Assembly: GCA_024138015.1 (NCBI GenBank)
Contig: JAMXBB010000004.1
Location: 81,627,613 to 81,691,612 of the forward strand
Source: Lumnitzera littorea
Taxonomy: Eukaryota; Streptophyta; Magnoliopsida; Myrtales; Combretaceae
DNA length: 64,000 nt
Direction: 5' to 3'
Under the pieces are notes generated by a model. It did no database searches. It was not told the origin of the DNA and was given only the letters and a program-made list of their open reading frames with translations. This document shows, piece after piece, positions 1-12,228 of the stretch; position 1 is the stretch's first letter, and every line of letters begins with the position of its first letter. The position numbers and the translations under genes were made by a program.

Positions 1-1240
1 ATTAAAGAAAATTAATTTGTTCTAAAAAATGAAAAAGAAACAAAGAAATTAAGTTTATTTACAAAAGTAAGAATAAAAAGAATTTCCCATTTTAAGTTGT
101 TCTTAGGTGCCTATGTACCCTTTAATAAGTATCAAACTTTCTAAAGTTCATTTAGAAAATTTAAGTGTGTTGGTTTATTTATTTATTTTTTTTGAAAACT
201 GGCCAAGTTTACGTTTTTTTAGCCATTTCATTATTCATGTTGAGAAAATTTTCTAAAAATAAGGGTCCCGATTTTTTTTAAGCATTTATTTAGAAAAATT
301 CTAAGGAGTCATAATCTTTGAAAAATGTTCATTTATTTTATTTATTTAAAAAAAATTTCTTAATGATATAATTATATATATATTTTGTTAAGTACTTAAT
401 TTTATTCATGTACACAATGAAAAGCAAGAAAAGGAAAACTTTTTTTTTCTTTTTCTCTTTCTTTTTTTCTTCCTTTTTTTTTTTTAAATTTTTCTGTCAT
501 ACAAAAGAACAAGGATAGAAGAAAGGAAATTTAAAAAAAAAAATACAATACGCATAGTAAAAATAAGGAAAAAAAGACAAAAAAGAAATGTAAAAAAAAA
601 AAAAAGAAGTCCAAACCTGGGAAACAAGTGCAGATCAGTAAGTATGGATCTAATGCGATTTAAGGTCAAGTCGGGTACAGTTTTGGAGCTTTACTTGGAT
701 TAAAGAAGAAGAATAAGGAGCAGCAACTAAACCCTCAATTCAATACGACATCTAACGGGAAGTATAAAGGGATGATTGAAGATTTGTGTGGATTTTATTG
801 ACAAAAGGATGTTTGGCAATGGTGCAGTGGTGAATAGCGGCCGTTTGGGTGGTTTTTGATGGTGGGCCACCAATGGTGGTGTAGTGCAAGTCGCATGAAG
901 GTAGTTGAGACAAGAAGGTGGTTAGGTCTTGGTTTTTTAGTGGCATTGAGTTTAGCTATAGTGGCTATTTTGGTCGAAGAAGGTTGGTAGTGTGTGTTTT
1001 GTGTGGTGGTCACAAGGAGTTAAGGTTTTACACGGTGGTTGGAATAAAGGAGCTAGGAGGAGCGACAAGCTTTGTGGGTGGTGTCTTTGGATTGGTCTAA
1101 AGTTGAGGATACTAGTAACAGAAGTAGTTTAGCTCAAACATCATGGTGGAAACCACAATCTTAGAGAGAGGGAAAGAGAGAGAGGTCGTGAAGGGGGGTT
1201 TGTAAAGAGAGACAACTTTGGTTTAAAGCTTGAAGGAGTG
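1..1240 (+). repeat. Left arm of LTR hairpin (Ogre-like LTR fragment)
   Basis: This non-coding block has the layout of the Ogre LTRs seen later in the window. It has a 'ggtgcctatgtaccc' motif near 107-121, the 'aagtttacgtttt' block near 206-219, an AT-rich stretch and then a GC-richer part (about 750-1100) ending in purine runs. It is the reverse complement of 1262-2503 at roughly 85-90% identity by eye. The LTR start lies upstream of the window and the distal third of the LTR is missing. Short ORFs here (for example 918-1100) have mirror counterparts on the other strand in the right arm and show no known domain, so I do not call them genes. Confidence 0.7.
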
Positions 1241-1261
1241 TTTTTGATGAAGCTTGATGTT

Positions 1262-2588
1262 GGATTCAAGCTCCTAAACCCCTCTTTATGTACAATCTCT
1301 CTCTCTCTCTCTCTCTCTCTAAGATTGTGGTTTCCTTAATGACGTTCAAACCAAACTACTTTTGTTACTAGTATCCTTGGCTCGAGACCAGTCTAAGGAC
1401 ACCACCTATGAAGCTTGCCGCTCCTCTTGGCTCCTCTATTCCAATCGTCGTCGCAAAACCTTAACTCCTTGTAGCTACCATACAAAACACACACCACCGA
1501 CCCTCTTCGACCAAAACGGCTACTACAGCTGAACTTAATGCCACCAAAAAACTAAGACCCAACCACCCTCTTGTCTCGCTACCTTTACGGGACTTACACT
1601 ATATTACCATCGGTGACCCACCATCAAAAACCACTCAAACGGCTGCTATTCACTACCGCACCACTACCAAACATCCTTTTGTTAATAAGATCCACACACA
1701 TCTTTAATCACCCCTTTAAAATTCCCATTAGATGTCGTATTGAATTGAGGGTTTAGTTGTTGCTCCTTATTCTTCTTCCTCAACTTAAGTAGAGCTCTAA
1801 AACTGTACCTGACTTGACCTGAAATTGTATTAGATCTGTGCCTACCGATTTGCGCTTGTTTCCTTAGTTTGGACTTTTTTTTTTTTTACATTTCTTTTTT
1901 GTCTTTTTTTCTTTTTTCTTTTTCCTTTGTTTTTACTATGCATGTTGTATTATTTTTTTTTTATTTCCTTTCTTCTATCTTTGTTCTCTTGTATGATGGA
2001 AAAATTAAAAAATAGGAAAAAAAAAGAAAGAGAAAAAGAAAAAAAAAAGTTTTCCTTTGTTTTCCTTTTCTTGCTTTTCATTGCATACATGAATAAAATT
2101 AAGAACTTAACAAAATATATATATATATATATATAATTATATCACTAAGACATTTTTTTAAATAAATAAAATAAATGAACCTTTTTCAAAGGTTAGGACT
2201 CCTTAGAATTTTTCTAAATAAATGCTTGAAAAAAATTAGGTCCTTTTTTTTAACAAATTTTTCTCAACATGAAAAATGAAATGGCTAAAAAAACGTAAAC
2301 TTGGTCGATTTTCAGAAATTAAATGAATTAACATACTTAAATTTTCTAAATAAACTACGAAAAATTTGATCTCTATTAGAGGGTATGTAGGCACCTAGGA
2401 ATGACTTAAAATGAGAAATTCTTTTTATTCTTCCTTTTGTAAATAAACTTAATTTCTTAGTTTCTTTTTCCTTTTTTTTAAACAAATTAATTTTCTTTAA
2501 TTGTAAATTTAGAATTAGTGAAATGGATATTTTGAAGAAATAAAATTAATTTTTGAAAGTTAAGGTGGTACCTATTTGGGTTTAATAG
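1262..2588 (-). repeat. Right arm of LTR hairpin, part 1
   Basis: This is the reverse complement of the left arm. Matching landmarks are 'aagattgtggtttcc' (about 1321), 'ccaccatcaaaaaccac' (about 1620), the TA microsatellite near 2115 and 'gtaggcacctagg' (about 2386). It continues past the left-arm copy, because that copy runs off the window edge, to 2588, where a gypsy element interrupts it. It resumes at 9169. It carries a (TC)n run at 1296-1320 and (TA)n at about 2115-2135. Confidence 0.7.
1296..1320. repeat. (TC)n microsatellite
   Basis: An uninterrupted TC dinucleotide run lies next to the hairpin centre. The left arm has the degenerate purine equivalent at about 1163-1182. It may mark the site where the two arms were joined. 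Confidence 0.9.
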
Positions 2589-3444
2589 TGATAAGAATTA
2601 GACTGCTGGGCCTTTGACCTGCAGTCAAGCCTTAAGACTAGAAAGACTAAGGAGACGAATCTTCCTACTCCAGCCGACTCTCGCTAAGGCTAAGTCCTTC
2701 CTTGCTGTCGACTAACTCCTTACATCATGCCAAGTGACTTCACATCTTTTGTAAATTATGTGCCGACTTGATGAATACTTTACTTGCAGCTCGACCCTTC
2801 ACATGCCCTTGTCCAATTATGCTGAGTTGACCACTTGTTCGACAACATTGAAGCCGAGAGGTCGAAGGATCATATACGAGTCCTTAGCCACTCCTTCTTG
2901 AACAAATCCACATCTACCTAGCACCCCTGTTTAGCCACCCATCCTGATTGTACTGATTTGTTTACATCTTCTAAGGGCATCGCCAGTACGTTGATGCTAC
3001 ATATTCAGGCCTGCTTGGAGAATCTGTTGCACTTAATCATTACTTTTCCCATAATATTTGTTTTACCTTATGTATTCCTTGCACATTACTTCTTCAGGAT
3101 AATATCCTTTTTGTCTTTTCCATTTTTAGGCAAGTTTCCCTAAATTTTCGGGTATAAATACTTATTGTATATGTAGCCACATCATCTTATCATCATTATC
3201 ATATAATAAGGCTAGGTGGCAAGCAACCTCATCGGAACATCTTGTGCGTCATATTGAGTTGTGCTTAAGTCCTCGAAAGTTCCACTAGTGTGTCATATCT
3301 CTTAGAGCTATTCGTAGATTTGCTTACTTTTCTTATCTTTCTGTTCTCTTGCGCACTTCCATCACTTAATTTCAAGCTTTCGACAAGCTTGGACCCATAC
3401 CCCCTACGATTGGCCTTATTTGTCCTTAGCTTCATACCGCATTA
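2589..3444 (+). repeat. 5' LTR of gypsy-1
   Basis: It starts TGATAAGAATTAGACTGC and ends CGCATTA, where the 3' LTR ends CGCATCA. It lacks about 75 bp present in the 3' LTR, near 8860-8935 of that copy. A TATA-like 'ggtataaatac' near 3150 is a plausible promoter. Confidence 0.85.
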
Positions 3445-3447
3445 TCT

Positions 3448-3459
3448 TGGTATTAGAAA
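3448..3459 (+). other. Primer-binding site, initiator Met tRNA type
   Basis: The sequence 'tggtattagaaa' lies 3 bp after the 5' LTR. It matches the plant iMet-type site TGGTATCAGAGC with a few substitutions. Confidence 0.7.
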
Positions 3460-3783
3460 GGAGGTTTTATTAGTTAAGTTATGTTTGTGATTTGTGAAGT
3501 AGTGCTTCTTGTAGTAGTATGTTACAGTTGTGTAGAGATTTAGTAGAAGTGTTCCAATAAGTAGGAGAGTGGAGTTGCTTGTTCTTATGTTTACTCTATT
3601 TTGCCTTATTTTGAACATTCAAAAATGGAGCAAGTTATATGTCAATAGTTTATTTGTCAATGTTGTTACTGTGCTTCAACGTAGTTGGATGTTTGTGCAA
3701 AGATTGTGCGTGTTGTTCGATTGGGAGAAATAGTGTCGGTTGTAACTTAGAATTAACGATTAAAATCAAATTTATCGAGAAAC

Positions 3784-4890
3784 ATGATAGACTCGAGTGT
3801 TAACGCTGGTATTGGGGATGATAACAGTGGCATCATTCCCCATGGCTGAAAATCCCAAGGCATTATCAAGAGTATAGGTAAGAGACTTGATGAGGTAACC
3901 AACCTCCTAGTTGATTTAACCAGAGTAGTTCATGCATTAGCCTACCAACCTACTAATGCTATGCAAAACACTCCACAAGCTGCTCGACTTGCTAGAGGAT
4001 AGAACCCATCTCGATAAGTATGAGGTGGAGTAATAGGTAGGTGAGCCTGATGAAGGATTGATTTAGGGGAATTAAATGATGTTAGAGAAGAAGAGCACGA
4101 AGAAGTAGAAGAACGAGTTAAAGCACCTTGAGTTGTCGACCATGTGCAGCTCTAGATTTTGAGTTTTAGTGGTTTTGGGAGTACAGATGATTATTTGGAT
4201 TAGGAGGAGAAAGTTGAGTGAGTTTTCAACTATTACCAATATGAAGACTAAGAGAAGGTGAGGACCGTTGCTGTTGAGTTCTTAGGATATATCACCATGT
4301 GGTGGAAGAATTCTCAAATCATGAGAAGATGAGAGGGATACAAGGAGATTAATACTTGGCTTGAGATGAAGAGAATACTCAGAAACAGATTTGTGCTAGA
4401 TACTTATTTATAGGACACTTTTGGTCAGCTTCAAGAGCTAAGGTAAGAAAGTCGAATTGTTGACGAGTATATCCGAGAATTCCAAATGCTTATGATTTGT
4501 TGTGAAGTAGAGGAACCATCAGCGTGAACGGTCTCTAGGTTCCTTATTGGACTGAGAAGTGATATCTAAGATATTATGGAATTTTAGTCATTTACTACAA
4601 TGGATGAGACAATATGGATAACCCAACGAATAGAAATGTAGAGAAGAAGCATAATGCTGACTCAACCCTTAGTAAGCCGACCTGGCTAGGGAAGTTTTAG
4701 AGCTCAATCAAGCATCGTGTCGACTAGAAAGGTTAATGAACGAGCTGAACAAAAGGGCCGACCTGACATTGTCGTGCTGACCCGAACATATGATTAAGGA
4801 TAGGGGTTTGGTAGGAAGATGAGTTAGATCAAGTGCTTCAAGTGCCTCTAGTGCCAAAGGTTTGGACATATGGTTGCTTAGTTTCTAAAC
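3784..4890 (+). pseudogene. gag pseudogene of gypsy-1
   Basis: Translated in pieces, this region shows the plant retrotransposon Gag layout. A capsid-like stretch around 4160-4560 has the 'WW' pair (MWWKNS), the 'INTW..MK..LR.RF' block and 'VDEYIREFQ'. A remnant zinc knuckle lies near 4831-4885, where CFKC..CQRFGHMVA appears but the last cysteine is lost. Many stops interrupt it, and most fit a CAG/CAA or TGG codon changed to stop. It cannot encode a full Gag. The start near 3784 is the first ATG after the leader and is uncertain. Confidence 0.65.
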
Positions 4891-4899
4891 TGAAGGACC

Positions 4900-7800
4900 A
4901 TGATTATCAAGGGAGATGCCTTAAAGGTTGAAGTAGATAGCATGGATGAGGAACCTGAGGAGAAAGAAATGAAAGGTGAGGCTGAAGTAGATGCTGACTT
5001 GATTAAGGAGGATGTGTTTATGGAAGACCTGGATGAGTTAATTTTAGTTATCCGACATACAATGAATTTAGAACCCTTACATGAGGAGGAGCAGAGAGAG
5101 ATTTCCATATCATGTGTAAGGTAAATGATCAGTTATGTGTACTCATTGTAGGTGATGGTAGCTGTACTAATGTGGCCTCAACTAATCTGATCAAGAAGTT
5201 AAAGTTGCTGACTATAATACATCCAAAGCCGTACAAGTTACATTGGCTGAACGAGAGAGGGGTACTATATGTCACTTAGCAAGTACTGCTGTTGATCTCT
5301 ATTGAAAATTATTTCGACGAAAACCTTTGTGACATACTACCCATGTGCGCTTTACATGTACTACTTGGTCGACCATGGCTCTTTGATTGAAGGGTTATGT
5401 ATGATGGATTTTGGAATACCTATGTGTTTGAAAAGGACGGAAGGAAGGTTACCTTGAATCCCATGAAGCTAAGTTATCAAATTATAGGCTAAACTTGCTC
5501 GACGACCCAAGAAGGCTTTAATACTAAGAAGAGCTGAGCTTCGAGAAGCTATAAAGGCTGATATGTCGACTTTCATGTTGGTCAGGAGGCTACTAGAATT
5601 GAAGGAGTGGATTAAATTACTCGATGAGGTTAGAGAGTTGGTGGACAAATATGTCAACCTATTCCCAGGACAATTGGTAGAAGGATTACTGCTGTTTAGA
5701 GGCATTGAATACTGCATTGACTTGATTCTTGGCACCACCTTGCCGAACAAACCAGCTTATTGAATGAACCTTGAACAAATTGTTGAGCTCCAACGATAAG
5801 TCAATGAATTATTAGAGAAAGGGTATGTAAGGGAGATTCTAAGTCTTTGTGTTGTTCTAGCGCTTCTAGTATCGAAAAAGGATGGTACTTGGTGAATGTG
5901 TGTTGATAGTTGTGCCATGAATAAGATCACCATTAAGTACAGGTATCTTATCCTTAGGTTGGATGACATGTTGGATGAATTGAGTGGAAGCAAGATTGAT
6001 CTAAAATCTAGCTACCATTAGATTGCTTTCAAAACTTGGCATGGACTCTATGAGTAGATGGTAATGCCATTTAGCTTATCGAATGCCTCAAGTACTTTCA
6101 TGCTACTAACGAACCATGTATTGAGAGATTTGATTGGGAAGTGTCTTATGGTGTACTTTGATGACATCAGTATACTGTGCTGACAAGCTGAGTCACTGTG
6201 AGCATCTCTGTGCCGTTGTATTACGAGCCAAGAGATTATTCAGAAATATGAAGAAGTGTTGTTTTTACTAGGAAAAAGTGGTATTTTTAAGTTACGTAGT
6301 GTGAGGGGGGGTATGGTGGGGGAGAGGCTTGCAAGTAGATGTATAAAAGATCCAAGCAATTGTTGAATGGTTGAATCTAACCACTTGTGCCGAAGTGAGA
6401 AGTTTCCATGGATTGGCATCCTTTTATAGAAGGTTTATTAGGAATTTTAGTACCATAGTTACACCCCTTACCGAGTTGATGAAGAAGAACATCAAATTTA
6501 AATGGGGAGAAAAAGAGGAAAGAAATTTTGCCAAAGTGAAGGAAAGATTGGCTTTTGCACCTGTATTAGCTTTACCTAACTTTATGAAGATATTTGAGTT
6601 AGAGTATGATGCGTCAAGCATTAGTATAGGTATTGTCTTAATGGAAGATGGCTGACCAATTGCTTACCACAGTGAAAAGCTTAGAGAGCCTCAACTGAAC
6701 TACTTCGTATATGATAAAGAACTCTTAGCTCTTATCTGAGTGCTTTAAGTGTGGCAGCATTACCTATTGTTGAGAGAATTTATCATCTATACAAATCATG
6801 AGTCTTTGAGGTACTTCTAAATTCAAACCAAATTATCAAAGTGGCAAGTGAAGTGGATCGAATTTCTTGAGGGATTCAATTTTGTGATTAGTATAAACAA
6901 GGGAAGAACAACGTAGTTGTAAATGCTTTATCAATGAGATATGTGCTCTTGATTGAACTGTAGGCTCGATTGTTTGGGTTTGCAAGTATTAAAGAACAGT
7001 ATCTATAAGACCTACATTTCGGACCCATACTTGGGCAATGTGTAGATGGAAGAACAGTGGATGATTATCATGTGGAAGATGGTTACTTGTTTCGAAGTGG
7101 AAGGTTGTGTGTGCCGATGTGTTCAGTGAGGGAGTTGCTTATCAGGGAAGCCTACAGTGGATGACTCTTTAGACATTTTAGAGAAAGGATAGCATATGAA
7201 CTACTGAGTGGACCATTCTTTTGGCTAAGAATGAGGTGAGACATACACCGAATTGCTAAGGGCTATGTCATATGCAAGAAGGTTAAGTGTTGAGTTGAAC
7301 ATGGGAAAGCAATGCCATTGCTTGTCTTGACTAGACCCTGGACTAATTTGAGTATGGACTTTATTCTCGAATTACCAAGCACTACTTAAGGCAAAGATTC
7401 AATAATGGTCATCATGGATAGATTTAGTAAAATGGTACACTTTGTGCTCTGCCTTAAGACTAACAATGCTTCGGCTATTGCTTCTTTCTTTTTACAGGAG
7501 GTCATTTGGTTACATGGTATGTCGAGGAGTGTGGTCTTAAACAAAGATCTAAAGTTTTTAAGCCATTTTTGGAGAACTTTGTGGCATCGAATGGGGACTA
7601 AACTACTATAAAATGCTTCTTGTCACCCCTAGACTGATGGCTAAATAGAGGTGGTCAATTGTACTTTAGGATAATTGTTTCGAGCTATAGTGGGTAAGAA
7701 TTTGGTTGATTGGGGCGTTTGTTTACTCATGGTAGAATTCGCTTACAACCATACAGTACATGATACCACTAACTAGACCCCCTTTGAAGTTGTCTATGGC

Positions 7801-8200
7801 TTTAATCTTGAGTTGCCCTTTAATTACACCTCATGTACCTATATCCTAGCAAGAAAACCCTGATGCAAGAGCCCGAGCATAGTTCTTACAACACATCTAT
7901 GATAATGTTATTTGGCAAACCGACCAAGTTACTAAGAAAATGCAAGAATAGGCCAAGGGGAGGAAATCGATATAGTTTCAGCTTGGAGACCTAGTGTGGT
8001 TACACTTGAGCAATGAGAGGTTCTTGAACAAGAGAAAGAACAAGCTGTTTGCTCGAGTTGAAGGCCCCTTCAAAATCCTGTAGAAAGTTAACAACAATGC
8101 TTACAGACTGGAACTACTTGAAGATTATGGGGTCTTTAAAACTTTCAACATTGTCGGCTTTAGTCCCTATCATCTTGAAGGAACATTGAATAAAGACTAG
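4900..8200 (+). pseudogene. pro-pol pseudogene of gypsy-1 (PR, RT, RNase H, INT)
   Basis: Domains in order: aspartic protease at about 5110-5440, with the typical downstream 'CDILPMCALHVLLGRPW', though the active-site D-x-G is altered (GDGSC region). RT follows at about 5760-6330, with the YFDD catalytic motif near 6155. RNase H is at about 6570-6960. Integrase covers about 7100-8190, with the first catalytic Asp in 'SMDFI' near 7350. In the second catalytic block the usual S-D-R-D reads L-N-K-D, so that Asp is lost. Several frames and dozens of stops are needed to read it, so it is non-functional. The 3' end runs into the 3' LTR without an obvious polypurine tract. Confidence 0.75.
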
Positions 8201-8238
8201 TCGGATTTGATCTTAAATCTAAATCAAATATGAGAGAT

Positions 8239-9168
8239 TGATAAGAATTAGAATACTGGCCCTTTGACCCATAACCGAACCCGAGGACTAGAAGGACTAA
8301 TGAGGCGAATCCTCTTGCTCCAGCCGACCCCTGCCAAAGCCGAGCTACTCCTCACTACCGACCAGCTCCTTATGCCGTATCGAGTAACTTCACATCTTTT
8401 GGAATTTATGTGTTAACTTGATGAATACTCTACTTGTAGCCCGAATCTTCATATGCCTTTGCTCGGTTATGGCTGATTTGATCACCTACTCAGCAATAGT
8501 GAAGCCGAGACGCTAAGAGATCTCGTATGAGTCCTTAGCTACTCCTTCTCAGAAAAATCCACATTTGCTCAACACCCTTGCTTAGCCACCCATCTTGACC
8601 TTATTGATTTGTCTGCCTCTTCCAAGGGCATTGCCAATACATTGCTGCTACGTATTTAGGCTCACTTAGAGAATCTGTTACACTTAATCATTGCTTTTCC
8701 TAGAATATTCGTTTTACCCTTTATATTCTTGCACATTACTTCTTTAGGATAATACTTTTTTTGTCTTTTCCATTGTTAGGCAAGTTTGCTTAAATTCTTG
8801 AGCATAAATACCCATTGTACATATAGTCGCATCATCTTATCATCATTATCATATATTGAATATTCCCTTTGTGAACATTGCTTCCTTAGCTTGTTTACTC
8901 TTGTCTTTACTCTTATCCTAACCCTTAAGTAAGGCTATATGGGAAGTAATCTCATTGGAACATCTCGTGTGTCATATTGAGTTGTATCGTGAGTCTTCGG
9001 AAGTTCCACTGGTGCATCATATCCCTTAGAACTATTTGTGAGTTTGCTTACTTTTCTTATCTTTTTCATTCTCTTATGCTCTTCCATCACTTATTTTCAA
9101 GCTTTCGGCAAGCTTAGACCCATACCCTTGCGATCGACCTTATCTGTCCTTAGCTTCGAATCGCATCA
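8239..9168 (+). repeat. 3' LTR of gypsy-1
   Basis: This is the direct repeat of 2589-3444 and is longer by an internal segment near 8860-8935. It ends CGCATCA and is followed by AATGG, the presumed target-site duplication. Confidence 0.85.
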
Positions 9169-9368
9169 AATGGGTTAGCCCTTGAACTTAAAAGATCTTT
9201 GGTTTTTTAAAAATGATTTTCTTGCAGATTAGTGGCTAAGTTAGAACCAATCTATCTAATTGGTTCTAACTTAACTTTTTCCCGACCTCGGTTAGGTGGT
9301 AACTCCAAAAACTTAATTTTTCTAGATAAACCAAAATTTCCTTAATTCTTAGTCGATGATTTATCAAG
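9169..9368 (-). repeat. Right arm of LTR hairpin, part 2 (Ogre-like LTR start)
   Basis: In reverse complement this reads like the first 350 bp of the Ogre LTRs at 26166 and 38939. It has 'ccacctaaccgaggtcggg', matching 'ccacccgaccgaagtcggg', and 'tttttggagt' just upstream. It continues the LTR cut at 2588. The exact outer end, about 9368, is uncertain. Confidence 0.65.
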
Positions 9369-9742
9369 AAAAACTGTATAAGAGAGACGTATATGGTTCA
9401 TGCGTGATTGTGCAAAATCGGAACTAATTCAAGGGAGAATCCTTGGTTAAACAGTTTGAGTCAACTTTCATTTACATATGATTGGTTGTTGAATGCTAGT
9501 ATTTGTGTTTTTGATGCATTGAAAAAAGTAGGTGATGAAGGATTACATAAGTTGCTAAGGATGTTTGGTAAAAGCTTTGCAAGGATGCATGGACTTATGG
9601 CATAGATCACAGTTAATATGATTTTTTTTGGTATCCTAAATAGTAATAAGTAGACTTAGTAGTCTCATCTTGATTTTTCAAACCTTGTAAAGGATTGATT
9701 AATTTACTTGAGGACAAGTAAATGTTTAGGTGTGAGGAGGTT
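9369..9742 (+). mobile_element. 3' internal end of an Athila-like LTR element, with polypurine tract
   Basis: The stretch just before the LTR at 9743 reads 'cttgaggacaagtaaatgtttaggtgtgaggagg'. The end of Athila-like gypsy internal regions commonly looks like this: a short coding tail, 'GAGGACAAG', then a purine tract next to the LTR. The tract is 9729-9742. A 65-codon ORF at 9408-9605 has no domain I recognise. The rest of the element is missing upstream. Confidence 0.5.
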
Positions 9743-10965
9743 TGATGAGTGTGATTTTGCATATATTTCTTATTATATTTTTATAGTCATTTTAATTTCT
9801 TTTATGGTGATTTTGATACTTAATTAAGTCATTTGTCGATTTCAGGGTGTTAAAGGAGCAATGAAGTGAAAAGAATGAAGATTGTATGCTTTTAGAGAAG
9901 AATTTCACTTGAAGTTTAAAGAGGACTATGATTAAAGATTATGGTTATGTTCCTTGGTCGTGATTCCCTTATAAAAGAATTCAATTAAGTTTTTGAAGAA
10001 TTCATATAAAGTTATGTCAACGCCCTAAGTTTATGCCCGTGATTCTTGGGCGTGGTCATTTCATGATTTCTAGAACTTGATAAATAGGACCTGTTTTGTT
10101 AGATTTATATAAATATGAAGCAAGATATGCCTTAAAGGAGAGAGAAGCTAGGAGAGAAAAGAGAAACAAGTGCCCAATAGCATTTTAGGAATCAATTTAT
10201 TTTCTTTATGTAAGTTTGTATTTTTATTATGTTTCTAGCTTAAATCTTTAGATATCTAGACTTGTGAGCCTTTAATTAACATGTAACATACTTATTTCAT
10301 TCATTGTAATAATATTCCCTACTTCTTATTAATTTAATTGTGTGTTTTCTATTGATTGAGTTGTTATTTCTAGAGTTTCAATTTGATTATTTGATTTTCT
10401 GTGTTGAGGTTACGAGACCTGATACATGAATAGATCTATTGTAATTGAAGTGAATTACTATAACCTTAGCGATAAGTTATAAACTTCTTCCAGAATTGAT
10501 TTATTATATGAAGTGTTTAAGTAATTCCTATTCTTCATGTTGTTCTAACTTATCCAAATGTAGAAGCGATTCGAACATGGTGTAGTTAGAATTAAGTATT
10601 AGTACTGGATCGATTCCTATTAATTCATTTATTGAATTCCTCCAACTAATAAGAATAGGAAACGAATTAGAAATCTTTAGAATTATTGCATGTTAATCTC
10701 TTAGTGAAAAGAGTTTAGATATCCTTATGGTTATTTAGAGTTTCTTAATTATTCTTGTTATTTGTTTTTTATTGTTATTTGATTTTATTTTCTTTTAGTT
10801 AAGTTTGAATTCCTCTTTTTTACCATTGCATTCCATATCTCCTTTTAGTAGAATAATAGAATGTGAGTAAGTAAGTATACAATCTTCAAGGGATTGACAA
10901 ACTTAGACTTCATCATCTACTATATTATTACTTGACAGGTTCGCTTGCCTAATACTGCCTCATTT
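9743..10965 (+). repeat. LTR of an Athila-like gypsy element
   Basis: It starts TGATGAGTG directly after a purine tract. The body is AT-rich and non-coding, and it ends near 'gacaggttcgcttgcctaatactgcctca'. This resembles the tail of plant Athila LTRs, which often finish with a short 'tcgcttgc'-type phrase. I see no matching second LTR in the window, so it may be a truncated element. The 3' end is approximate. Confidence 0.5.
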
Positions 10966-10975
10966 GCATTACCAT

Positions 10976-12228
10976 TCCTTGAGAAGCTTGAAATTTGAAC
11001 TCTCACATTATCAATACTTCTAGGAGCTTGGACAATATGTTCCTTTTCATAGTAATCCTCATGAAACTCCTTGTTAACTTCATTAATATCATCTAAATCA
11101 ATCCTTTGATGAGTTGGTCACTCTTCTCCTATCTTAGGATGTCAAACAAGATACTAAACTCTATTAGGTTAACCTTCAAATTTAGCACATTGGGATGCTC
11201 TTCTTAGCTTGTTATCCACCTTATAAAACTCTTCGTCATCACTCTTTCTTCTTCCATGACCTCCATTTTGCCATTGGCCATTCGTTCAACTCCTCCAACT
11301 TAAATATTGCGAGCTAGGTAAACTCTTTTATATTAGACTCCATTATTAGGTCGGTTATGTTGATACTTAGCTTAGAAATCCTCTAGAGTTTCATCAACTA
11401 TACATCCATTAGCTCAATGAGCTCTCTCAACACGAGTTACAGCTTCTCTTCGCATCATGACTAACATATTCTCCAAAAGTTAAAAAAGTCAGCCCATTTG
11501 CTCATCTGTGGTTCTTAGGATTTGATCTTCACATGGGCTTCAGCTTGGAGCATCACTTTCATTATCTCTAACCACTACGTTCACACTGGGGTTGGTTATT
11601 TTATCACTAAATAGCTCGATGTAGAACTTTTAATAATAACTTCTTCAGCAACCATGGCTTCGATAATCAATAAACCACCTCTTTAGCAACACAACAAACC
11701 TAACGATATATATTTCTACTCCTTTTGACAACCACCACTATGATTGTATCAGCAAAACTATACTCATAGTATGGTAGATATTACTACTATGACTACTCTT
11801 TAACATAGTTGCTTGAACACCACAACTACCTACTTTGTTTCAGAGGACGGGAATAGAGTACAATGGAAAACATTAATATACATGATGGTAGCTAACATAA
11901 CAAGAGAAACCTCAACTACAACTATAACTATAACCAACATGTACAACATTGTTCAGCTTTCAGCCCTACTTAAAACCTTATATTTTGATACTAAGATGAT
12001 GGGGGTGTAAGCCTCGGATGAGGTCTTACTATAGCAAGGATGGGTCCTTCATGGCTATTAAAGAAATGGGAATGGATTAAGGAAAATTTAAGGTAGAAGG
12101 TCAAGCTATTCGTGAGTTGCTCGTGAATATGATATATCACTCAAGCACCCACGACTACTGTCTTGCCAGATGTGACTTACTAGTCTAAGGCAATGGGTCG
12201 CTCACCGCAGAAACCTTGTTCAAAGGTT
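10976..12228 (-). pseudogene. gag-like remnant of a minus-strand LTR element
   Basis: On the minus strand, about 11600 to 11100, the translation has a Gag-like start with acidic and basic helices (ENMLVMMRREAVTRVE) followed by VDETLEDF. It is interrupted by stops. It lies just downstream, in minus sense, of the LTR-like block at 12229-13200. The assignment rests on layout and weak similarity only. Short plus-strand ORFs here, such as 11813-12010, look random. Confidence 0.35.

Larger units (their letters stand above)
2589..9168 (+). mobile_element. Ty3/gypsy LTR retrotransposon (decayed), gypsy-1
   Basis: Two direct LTRs (2589-3444 and 8239-9168) both start TGATAAGAATTAGA and end in near-identical 'ccttagcttc..cgcatta/catca'. 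The primer-binding site has the initiator-Met type, 'tggtattaga', at 3448. The internal order is gag, protease, RT, RNase H, integrase, as in Ty3/gypsy. The insertion lies in the right arm of the LTR hairpin. The 5 bp before it read AATAG and the 5 bp after read AATGG, a 4/5 match to a target-site duplication. The coding part is full of stops and frameshifts, so this is an old copy. I saw no chromodomain, and the clade is not settled. Confidence 0.88.

Noticed and set aside
1927..2136. 69-codon ORF with a hydrophobic start
   Set aside because: It is T- and A-run sequence in the hairpin arm, and its mirror at 484-669 is similar low-complexity sequence. Not a membrane protein gene.
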